Part shown: positions 38,044-48,800 of the stretch, piece after piece
Position numbering within the stretch: the first letter of the stretch is position 1
Layout of the letters: the number at the start of each line of letters is the position of its first letter
DNA from: Mercenaria mercenaria
Lineage: Eukaryota > Mollusca > Bivalvia > Venerida > Veneridae
NCBI RefSeq assembly: GCF_021730395.1
Contig: NC_069362.1
Location: forward strand, 81,422,001-81,486,000
Length of the DNA stretch: 64,000 nucleotides
Direction: 5' to 3'
Made by a program: the position numbers and the translations under genes
Notes under the pieces: generated by a model
Databases searched by the model: none
The model's input: only the letters and a program-made list of their open reading frames with translations
Told to the model about the DNA's origin: nothing

Positions 38044-39655
38044 AACAAGAGGGTCATGATGACCCTGGATCGCTCACCAGCGTAATATGTTTCAAATGTC
38101 AAACTGATGATTTTTAGAAATTTTTTGGAAAATTTTCCGATGTACAATCAAGTAACCCCTGGGGCGGGGCCAATTTTACCCCGGGGGTCATGATTTGAAC
38201 AAAGTTTGTAGAAGTCGACTAGGCAATGTTACACATCGAATATCTAAGATCTAGGCCTTCTGGTTTATTTTAAGCAAATTTATGAAGATTTCCCTATGTA
38301 CAATAAAGTAACCCCTGGGGCTGGGTCAATTTGACCCTGAGGGGGTCAAGATTTGAACAAATTTTGTAGAGGTCCACTAGGCAATGCTACATGTCGAATA
38401 TCTAAGCTCTCGGCCTTCTGGTTTATTTTTAGAAAATATTGAAGATTTTTCTATGTACAATCAAGTAACCCCATGGGGCGGGGCCAATTTGATCCCGGGG
38501 GTAATGATTTGAAGAAATTTTGTAGAGGTCTACTACGCAATGCTACATGTCAAATACCTAAGACCTAGGCCTTCTGGTTTATATTTAGAAATTTTTTGAA
38601 GATTTTCCTATGTAAAATCAAGTGACCCCTGGGGCGGGGTCAATTTTGACCCTGGGGTCATGATTTGAATAAATATTGTAGAGGTCCACTAGGCAATGCT
38701 ACATGTGAAATATCTAAGCTCTAGGCCTTCTGGTTTATTTTTAGAAAATTTTTGAAGATTTTCATATGTAAAATCAAGCGACCCCTAGGGCGGGGTCAAT
38801 TTTGACCCCGGGGGTCATGATTTGAACAACTTTAGTAGAGGTCCACTAGGCAATGCTACATGTCAAATATCTAAGCTCTAGGGCTTCTGCTTTTTGAGAA
38901 GAAGATTTTTTAAGGTTTTCCTATGTAAAATCAAGTGACCCCTGGGGCGGGGTCAATTTTGACCACGGGGGTCTGATTTGAACAAATTTTGTAGAGGTCC
39001 ACTAGGCAATGCTACATGTGAAATATCTAAGACCTAGGCCTTCTGCTTTATTTTTAGAATTTTTTTGAAGATTTTCCTATGTAAAATCAAGTGACCCCTG
39101 GGGCGGGGTCAATTTTGACCCCGGGGTCATGATTTGAATAACTTTAGTAGAGGTCCATTAGGCAATGCTACATGTCAAATATCTAAGGTCTAGGGCTTCT
39201 GGTTTTCGAGAAGAAGATTTTTTAAGATTTTTCTATGTAAAATCAAGTGACCCCTGGGGCGGGGTCAATTTTGACCCCGGGGTCATGATTTGAACAAACT
39301 TGGTAGAGGTCCACTAGGCAATGCTTCACACCAAATATCTAAGCTCTAGGGCTTCTGGTTTTTGAGAAGAAGATTTTTAAAGTTTTTCCTTTCGGTTGCC
39401 ATGGCAACCAGAGTTCTGCATGGAATTCAATTCTTTGAACAATTTTTAGAGAAGACCATCCAAGGAACATCCCTGTGAAGTTTCATCAAATTGGCCTGTT
39501 GGTTTAGGAGGAGATGTTGTTTAAAGGAAAGTGTGGACGGACGGACGGACGACGGACGGACGACGGACGGACGGACGGACGGACGGACGGACGGACGCCG
39601 GACGGTGAGCGATCACAATAGCTCACCCTGAGCACTTTGTGCTCTGGTGAGCTAA
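38044..39655. mobile_element. 156-bp tandem-array element inserted in the 145-bp array
   Basis: Head AACAAGAGGGTCATGATGAC then CCTGGATCGCTCACC. About eight units of 156 bp: AAATCAAGTGACCCCTGGGG, CGGGGTCAATTTTGACCCC, TAGAGGTCCACTAGGCAATG, CTAGGCCTTCTGGTTT. A unique 3' stretch follows (GGTTGCCATGGCAACC, GATGTTGTTTAAAGG), then (GGAC)n, then hairpin AGCTCACCCTGAGCAC-TTT-GTGCTCTGGTGAGCT and AA. The 145-bp array resumes at once after it. Confidence 0.8.
39532..39604. repeat. (GGAC)n microsatellite near the element tail
   Basis: About 70 bp of GGACGGACGGAC and GACGGACGG steps. Shorter versions stand at the same place in the other elements of this type (31875, 42996, 45412), so it is part of the tail module. 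Confidence 0.8.
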
Positions 39656-42600
39656 TAATTTTAGACCTACGGACCTAGTTTTTGACCACAGTTTACTCAG
39701 TTTCAAATTTGACCTAGATATCATCAAGATGAACATTCAGACCAACTTTCATACAGATCCCATGAAAAGTATGGCCTCTAGAGAGGTCACAAGGTTTTTA
39801 ATTATTTGACCTACTGACCTAGTTTTTTATGGCACGTGACCCAGTTTCCAACTGATCTAGATATCATCAAGGTGAACATTCTGACCATTTTTTATGGAGA
39901 TCTATTCACAAGTATGGCCTCTAGAGAGGTCAAAAGGTTTTTCTATTTTTAGACCTACTGACCTAGTTTTTGACCGCACATGACCCTGTTTCGAAATTGA
40001 CCTAGATATCATCAAGATGAACATTCTGACCAATTTTCATACAGATCCAATGAAAAATATGGCCTTTAGAGAGGTCACAAGGTTTTTCTATTATTTGACC
40101 TACTGACCTAGTTTTTGATGGCACATGACCCACTTTCGAACTTGACCTAGATATCATCAAGATGACATTCAGATTAACTTTCATACAGATCCCATGAAAA
40201 ATATGGCCTCTAGAGAGCTCACAAGGTTTTTCTATTATTTGACCTACTGACTTAGTTTTTGATGGCACGTGACCCACTTTCGAACTTGACCTAGATATCA
40301 TCAAGGTGAACGTTCTGACCAATTTTCATGAAGATGTCATGAAATATATGGCCTCTAGAGAGGTCACAAGGTTTTTCTATTTTTAGACCTACTGACCTAG
40401 TTTTTGACAGCACGTGACCCAGTTTCGAACCTGACCTAGATATCATCAAGATGAACATTCAGACCAACTTTCATACAGATCCATGAAAAATATGGCCTTT
40501 AGAGAGGTCACAAGGTTTTTCTATTATTTGACCTACTGACCTAGTTTTTGATGGCACGTGACCGAGTTTCGAACTTGACCTAGATATTATCAAGGTGAAC
40601 GTTCTGACCAATTTTCATGAAGATCTTGTGAAATATATGGCCTCTAGAGAGCTCACAAGGTTTTTTCTATTTTTAGACCTACTGACCTAGTTTTTGAAGG
40701 CACGTGACCCAGTTTTGAACTTGACCTAGATATCATCAAGGTGAACATTCTGACCAACTTTCATAAAGATCCCATGAAAAATGTGACCTTTAGAGTGGTC
40801 ACAAGGTTTTTCTATTTTTAGACCTACTGACCTAGTTTTTGACCGCACATGACCCAGTTTCGAACTTGACCTAGATATCATCAAGATGAACATTCTGATT
40901 AATTTTCATGAAGATCCCATGAAAAATGTGACCTCTAGAGTGGTCACAAGGTTTTTCTATTTTTAGACCTACTGACCTAGTTTTTGACCGCACGTGACCC
41001 AGTTTCGAACTTGACCTAGATATCATCAAGATGAACATTCTGATTAACTTTCATGAAGATCCCATGAAAAATGTGACCTCTAGAGTGGTCACAAGGTTTT
41101 TCTATTTTTAGACCTACTGACCTAGTTTTTGACCGCAGGTGACCCAGTTTCGAACTTGACCTAGATATCATCAAGATGAACGTTCTGACCAATTTTCATG
41201 AAGATCTTGTGAAATATATGGCCTCTAGAGAGCTCACAAGGTTTTTCTATTTTTAGACCTACTGACCTAGTTTTTGAAGGCACCTTACCCAGTTTTGAAC
41301 TTGACCTAGATATCATCAAGGTGAACATTCTGACCAACTTTCATAAAGATCCCATGAAAAATGTGACCTTTAGAGTGGTCACAAGGTTTTTCTATTTTTA
41401 GACCTACTGACCTAGTTTTTGACCGCACATGACCCACTTTCGAACTTGACCTAGATATCATCAAGGTGAACGTTCTGACCAATTTTCATGAAGATGTCAT
41501 GAAATATATGGCCTCTAGAGAGGTCACAAGGTTTTTCTATTTTTAGACCTACTGACCTAGTTTTTCACAGCACGTGACCCAGTTTCGAACCTGACCTAGA
41601 TATCATCAAGATGAACATTCAGACCAACTTTCATACAGATCCCATGAAAAATATGGCCTTTAGAGAGGTCACAAGGTTTTTCTATTATTTGACCTACTGA
41701 CCTAGTTTTTGATGGCACGTGACCGAGTTTCGAACTTGACCTAGATATTATCAAGGTGAACGTTCTGACCAATTTTCATGAAGATCTTGTGAAATATATG
41801 GCCTCTAGAGAGCTCACAAGGTTTTTCTATTTTTAGACCTACTGACCTAGTTTATGAAGGCACGTGACCCAGTTTTGAACTTGACCTAGATATCATCAAG
41901 GTGAACATTCTGACCAACTTTCATAAAGATCCCATGAAAAATGTGACCTTTAGAGTGGTCACAAGGTTTTTCTATTTTTAGAACTACTGACCTAGTTTTT
42001 GACCGCACATGACCCAGTTTCGAACTTGACCTAGATATCATCAAGATGAACATTCTGATTAATTTTCATGAAGATCCCATGAAAAATGTGACCTCTAGAG
42101 TGGTCACAAGGTTTTTCTATTTTTAGACCTACTGACCTAGTTTTTGACCGCACGTGACCCAGTTTCGAACTTGACCTAGATATCATCAAGATGAACATTC
42201 TGATTAACTTTCATGAAGATCCCATGAAAAATGTGACCTCTAGAGTGGTCACAAGGTTTTTCTATTTTTAGACCTACTGACCTAGTTTTTGACCGCAGGT
42301 GACCCAGTTTCGAACTTGACCTAGATATCATCAAGATGAACGTTCTGACCAATTTTCATGAAGATCTTGTGAAATATATGGCCTCTAGAGAGCTCACAAG
42401 GTTTTTCTATTTTTAGACCTACTGACCTAGTTTTTGAAGGCACGTTACCCAGTTTTGAACTTGACCTAGATATCATCAAGGTGAACATTCTGACCAACTT
42501 TCATAAAGATCCCATGAAAAATGTGACCTTTAGAGTGGTCACAAGGTTTTTCTATTTTTAGACCTACTGACCTAGTTTTTGACCGCACATGACCCAGTTT

Positions 42601-43065
42601 CGAACTTGACCTAGATATCATCAAGATGAACATTCTGATTAATTTTCATGAAGATCCCATGAAAAATGTGACCTCTAGAGTGGTCACAAGGTTTTTCTAT
42701 TTTTAGACCTACTGACCTAGCTTTTGACCGCACGTGACCCAGTTTCGAACTTGACCTAGATATCATCAAGATGAACATTCTGATTAACTTTCATGAAGAT
42801 CCCATGAAAAATGTGACCTCTAGAGTGGTCACAAGGTTTTTCTATTTTTAGACCTACTGACCTAGTTTTTGACCGCACGTGACCCAGTTTCGAACTTGAC
42901 CTAGATATCATCAAGATGAACATTCTGACCAATTTTCATAAAGATCCCATGAAAAATGTGACCTCTAGAGTGGTCACAAGCAAAAGTTTACGGACGGACG
43001 GACGCACGACGGACACCGCGCGATCACAAAAGCTCACCTTGTCACTTTGTGACAGGTGAGCTAAA

Positions 43066-43375
43066 AAATGAATAAATAAATGGGAAATGTTTAATCTCAA
43101 CAGACTGTGTAAGTCTAGTAATAACTGTGTGTGTTCGGGTTTAACGTCTTTTTTTCAACAATTTTCAGTCATATAAATGACGGCGTCTACTTGTGTCTTG
43201 ATGTGGAACAACTACTTTCAGCTTGAAAAACTGAGATCGAGTGAAGGTGCATCAAAACTTTAACCTGAAATTCTGTTAAAAAAAAAAAAAAATCATGAAA
43301 TATTGGAGCGAGTTATGGCCCTTGGCCCATATGATGTAGGTGACGAGGAGTAACTGTATTTTAACACATCCATCA
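43066..43375. other. Spacer with a V-SINE tail fragment
   Basis: 43135-43190 matches the 3' tail of the V-SINE in minus orientation (GGGTTTAACGTC, TTTCAACA, TTTCAGTCATATAAA), with head and body missing. The rest is degenerate repeat DNA (GAGTTATGGCCCTTGGCCC). Confidence 0.6.
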
Positions 43376-45452
43376 AGTAACTAGAAAATGCTTTTGTAAA
43401 AAAGCGCATGTCTCCCCCAATGCAAAGTCCTATAGGCAACAAGTCAATAGGAGTCAGGAGCAAAAGTCAAAGAGACACTGATGGTTGGCTGCAGTAGGGA
43501 TCATCTACTTGGCATGTCCAATCATCCCGCTAAATTTCAACACTCTTGGCCTAGTAGTTCTCAAGTAACTGTTCAGGCTCCTGTGACCTTGACCTTTGAT
43601 CAAGTGACCTCAAAATAAATAGGGGTCATCTACTCTGCATGTCCAATCATCTTATTAAGTTTCAACAGGCCACTGTGGCCTTGACCTTTAATAGACTGAC
43701 CCCAAAATCAATAGGGGTCATCTACTCTGCATGTTCAATCATCCTATGAAGTTTCAACATTCTGGGTCAAGTGGTTCTCAAGTTATTGATCGGAACTGGT
43801 TATCAATGTTCAGGCCCCTGTGACCTTGACCTTTAACCGAGTGACCCCAAAAACAATAGGGGTGATTAACTGTGCATGAACAATTATCATATGAAGTTTC
43901 AACATTCTGGGTTGAGAGGTTCTCAAGTTATTGATTGGAAATGGTTTTGCATGTTCAGGCCCCTGTGGCCTTGACCTTTAACAGAGTGACCCTAAAATCA
44001 TTAGGGGTCATCAACTCTGTATGACCAATCATCCTATGAAATTTCATCATTCTGGAACAAGTGGTTCTCAAGTTACTGACCGGAAATGGTTTTCAATGTT
44101 CAGGCCCCTGTGACCTTGACCTTTAATGGAGTGACCCCAAAATTGATAGGGGTATTCTACTTTGCATGTACAATCATCCTATGAAGTTTCAACATTCTGG
44201 GTCAAGTGGTTCTCTAGTTATTGATCGGAAATGGTTTTCCATGTTCAGGCCCCTGTGACCTTGACCTTTGACAGAGTGACCCCAAAATCAATAGGGGTCA
44301 TCTACGCTTCAAGACCAATCATCCTATGAAGTTTCAACATTCTGGGTCAAGTGGTTCTCAAGTTACTGACCGGAAAAGGTTTTCAATGTTCAGGCCCCTG
44401 TGACCTTGACCTTTAATGGAGTGACCCCAAAATCGATAGGGGTCATCTACTCTGCATGTCCAATCATCCTATGAAGTTTCAACATTCTGGGTCAAGTGGT
44501 TCTCTAGTTATTGATCGGAAATGGTTTTCCATGTTCAGGCCCCTGTGACCTTGACCTTTGACAGAGTGACCCCAAAATCAATAGGGGTCATCTACTCTTC
44601 ATGACCAATCATCCTATGAAGTTTCAACATTCTGGGTCAAGTGGTTCTCAAGTTACTGACCGTAAATGGTTTTCAATGTTCGGGCCCCTGTGACCTTGAC
44701 CTTTAATGGAGTGACCCCAAAATCGATAGGGGTCATCTACTTTGCATGTACAATCATCCTATGAAGTTTCAACATTCTGGATCAAGTGCTTCTCTAGTTA
44801 TTGATCGGAAATGGTTTTCCATGTTCAGGCCCCTGTGACCTTGACCTTTGACAGAGTGACCCCAAAATCAAAAGGGGTCATCTACTCTTCATGACCAATC
44901 ATCCTATGAAGTTTCAACATTCTGGATCAAGTGCTTCTCTAGTTATTGATCGGAAATGGTTTTCCATGTTCAGGCCCCTGTGACCTTGACCTTTGACAGA
45001 GTGACCCCAAAATCAAAAGGGGTCATCTACTCTTCATGACCAATCATCCTATGAAGTTTCAACATTCTGGGTCAAGTGGTTCTCAAGTTACTGACCGGAA
45101 ATGGTTTTCAATGTTCGGGCCCCTGTGACCTTGACCTTTAATGGAGTGACCCCAAAATCGATAGGGTTCATCTACTTTGCGTGTACAATCATCCTATGAA
45201 GTTCCAACATTCTGGGTCAAGTGGTTCTCTAGTTATTGATCGGAAATGGTTTTCAATGTTCAGGCCCCTGTGACCTTGACCTTTGACGGAGTGACCCCAA
45301 AAACAATAGGGGTCGTCTACTCCAGCAGCCCTATAACCCTTTGAAGTTTGAAGGTTCTAGGTCAAATGGTTCTCCAGTTATTGCTCGGAAATGAAGTGTG
45401 ACGTACGGACGGACAGGGCAAAAACAATATGTCTCCTGGGGGAGACATAATT
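43376..45452. mobile_element. 147-bp tandem-array element, copy 2 (about 13 units)
   Basis: Same 5' end (AGTAACTAGAAAATGC, ATGTCTCCCCC) and 3' hairpin end (GTCTCC-TGGG-GGAGACATAAT) as copy 1 at 32771, with about three more units and different unit variants. The first ~170 bp differ from copy 1 at only a handful of sites, so the two copies share a recent source. TGACCTTGACCTT is intact in most units. Confidence 0.75.
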
Positions 45453-45775
45453 ACAGAGATAAAATGCATCAAAACTTAAGGCAAGTATGTGGAAGGAAGC
45501 AGAGTCAAGTAGACGACCCTCCATTCTTCGTATAGTCCAGCTAAAAATGTTGGTTTGTAGCCAAATTTGAACTTGGCCTGTACTTTATTATGTTACATTT
45601 GTGTACCAAAATTTATCTGAATCTTTACAGTCAAGCCTTTCATGAATTATTGTCTGGAAACCAGCAACAAACTGTTTTGTGGGGTATAATAAGCTAAATT
45701 CTTTAAACTTCTAACTGCGACCTATATCTTTGAACAAGGGGTTATAATCAATAACAGTATTCATTTTTCTCTTCA

Positions 45776-45781
45776 TTTATT
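45776..45781 (-). terminator. Poly(A) signal of RpL3
   Basis: AATAAA on the minus strand 72 bp past the RpL3 stop codon, as expected for a ribosomal protein mRNA with a short 3'UTR. Confidence 0.7.
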
Positions 45782-45852
45782 TCAACGAGTTCATTTACAG
45801 TCCAAGCACATGCATGTTGAGGCTGTTGTGTACAACTACATGGCCTGTCTGT

Positions 45853-48800
45853 CTAGGCAGCTCCCTCAATCTTCGGGGCATCCTTCTTCAGCGGGCCCTG
45901 TAGAAGATGAACAGTAATATCTTGGTTATATTTATTTAATGATGAGCATTAGTGGCATTCTGTAAATGGTCTGTTGTGCTGCAAAGCACCAAGTTTTTTG
46001 ACACGTTTTTTTTCCCCCAGTAAAAAGACGAGAGGACCATGATGGTCCTGAATTGCTCACCTGTTCCCACATGACCCAGTTTTGGGTTTGACGTCGTTTT
46101 TTCTATTATTTGACATAGTGACCTAGTTTTTGAGCTCATGTGACCTAGTTTTGAACTTGACCTAGATATCATCAAGATAAAAATTCTGACCAATTTTCAT
46201 GAAGATCCATTGAAAAATATGGCCTCTAGAGAGGTCAAAAGACTTTATTATTTGACCTACTGACCTAGTTTTTGAATGCAGTTGACCCAGTTTCAAACTT
46301 GAACTAGATATCATCAAGATGGACATTCAGACCAACTTTCATACAGATCCCATGAAAAGTATTGCCTCTAGAGAGGTCACAAGGTTTTTTTTTATTATTT
46401 GACCTACTGACCTAGTTTTTGATGGCACGTGATCCAGTTTCAAACTTGACCTAGATACCATCAAGGTGAACATTCTGACCAATTTTCATGAAGATCCATT
46501 CAAGGGTATGGCCTCTAGAGAGGTCACAAGGTTTTTCTATTTTAAGACCTACTGACCTCGTTTTTGATCGCAGTTGACCCAGTTTCAAACTTGACCTATA
46601 TATCATCAAGATGAACATTCTGACCAATTTTTATGAAGATCTATTCAAAAGTATGGCCTCTAGAGAGGTCACAATGTTTTTCTATTTTTAGACCTACTGA
46701 CCTAGTGTTTAACACATGACCCAGTTTCGAACTTGACCTAGATATCATCAAGCTGAACATTCAGACCAACTTTCATACAGATCCCATGAAAAATATGGCC
46801 TTTAGAGAGATCACAAGGTTTTTCTATTTTTAGACCTACTGACCTAGTTTTTGGCAGCATGTGACCCAGTTTCGAACTTTACCTAGATATCATCAAGGTG
46901 AACATTCTGACCAATTTTCATGATGATCTTATGAAATATATGGCCTCTAGTGAGGTCACAAGGTTTTTCTATTTTTAGACCTACTGACCTAGTTTTTGAA
47001 GGCACGTGACCCAGTTTCGAACTTGACCTAGATATCATCAAGATGAACATTCAGACCAACTTTCATACAGATCCCATGAAAAATATGGCCTTTAGAGAGG
47101 TTACAAGGTTTTTCTATCATCTGACCTACTGACCTAGTTTTTGATGGCACGTGACCCGGTTTCTAACCTGACCTAGATATCATCAAGATGAACATTCTGA
47201 CCAATTTTCATGAAGATCTTGTGAAATATATGGCCTCTAGAGAGGTCACAAGGGTTTTCTATTTTTAGACCTACTGACCTAGTTTTTGACCGCACGTGAC
47301 CCAGTTTCGAACTTGACCTAGATATCATCAAGGTGAACATTCTGATCAATTTTCATAAAGATCCCATGAAAAATGTGACCTCTAGAGTGGTCACAAGCAA
47401 AAGTTTACGCACTTACTGACGACGGACGCTGCGCGATCACAAAAGCTCACCTTGTCACTTTGTGACAGGTGAGCTAAGAACAGTACGTGACCAGTGGTCA
47501 AAATGAAAGCAAACATCAGAAGGAAGGCAGCATGGGTTTTTAATCAACCATGTTGTCATGCATCCCCTGGCAGGGGGATAAACCATGTACTTCATCATAG
47601 TTTTCTCATGTTTTGTTTGTATGTATTCAGCTCAGAGTTTTACCAGTGATATCATTTTAATGGTCAGTTTCTGAACTTTTTGCCAGATTATATCAGAACC
47701 GAGTAGTAGTAAATTTTTGCCTCATCTAGGGATTAAACTTCCACCTTCAGTATTCCTGAACTTGCATTGTTTTAGTAAAAAGTACATAAAACTGAAGTGA
47801 TTTAAGCAACATACCATGAAAGTTTTCTTCTCCTCAATGGTCTGGAAGCGTCCATGACCAAACTTGCTGGAAGTATCGATGAACTTCAGGTTGATCTTCT
47901 CCATCTGTCTCCTCCTGTGTGACTTCAGCAGCGACTGTAACAATAGAAAAGGTCAATAAATGCCTCACAAAACCATTTTATATACATTGCAATGTGTATG
48001 AGATTTCTTTTTTTGAAAATCTAAGCAATATAAACTCATCAGAAGGAAGGCAGCATGGATTTTTCATCAACCATGTTGTCAGGTGTCCCCCGGCAAGGGG
48101 ACAAACCATGTACTTCATCATAAGTTTTCTACGACTAAGAAAATACAACTTAATCAACTAAAAGTAATGTTGTGAAAGGCTCCTGTCATCTTTCAACATT
48201 CTATTCATCTTCTTTCACGTTCACAATTTTCACGTTGGCCATTTTTTGCTTTTTTTCACAGTCAAATACAGGCTAAAAGTAGCAGTACTTTCCCATAAAG
48301 GTTACATTTTCCCCTGTATTTAAAGAATATATTCAGTAATATACATAGTGAATAATTTTACCAAAAATATACATTTTCCAAGTAAAACATGTGATCTTTC
48401 ATACTTCCTCGTTACCATGCACAGAAACATCAATCAAACACCAGAAGGAAGGCAGCATGGGTTTTTAATCAACCATTTTGTCATAAGTCACTCAGTAAAG
48501 AGACGGCCATCATACATTTTTTGTTTTGTTCGTTTGCTCTGGGTTTAACGCCGTTTATCAATAGTATTTCAGTTATGTAAAGGCAGGCAGTTAACCTAAC
48601 CGTGCTCCTGGATTCTGTACCAGTATTACAAACTTCTTCTCCGCAAGTGGCTGCCAACTTCCCCACATGAATCAGAGGACTAATGATTTCAGACACTGTG
48701 GCCTTTATCAAATCGACACGGAGAACATGCGCCTCACCCAAGGACCGAAATCAGACCGTTATCTGCAGATCTGCGCTCTCCCCATTGAGCTAAGCAGACA

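Larger units (their letters stand above)
37545..43065. mobile_element. 145-bp tandem-array element, copy 1, higher-order repeat inside
   Basis: Head AACAAGAGGACCATGATGGT then CCTGAATCGCTCACC. Units of 145 bp: GACCTACTGACCTAGTTTTT, GTGACCCAGTTTCGAAC, TTGACCTAGATATCATCAAG, ATGAACATTCTGACC, TTTCATGAAGATCCC, GGTCACAAGGTTTTTC. Tail: GGACGGACGGACG, then hairpin AGCTCACCTTGTCAC-TTT-GTGACAGGTGAGCT, then AAAA. About 26 units, interrupted at 38044-39655 by another element. Variant units repeat every four (580 bp), and a longer 1160-bp period is also visible between about 40230 and 42550. Confidence 0.8.

Noticed and set aside
37545-47477. Regular arrays looked at as possible CRISPR or coding repeats
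   Set aside because: Units are 145-156 bp with no spacer/repeat alternation, in animal DNA with introns. They are satellite-like element cargo.
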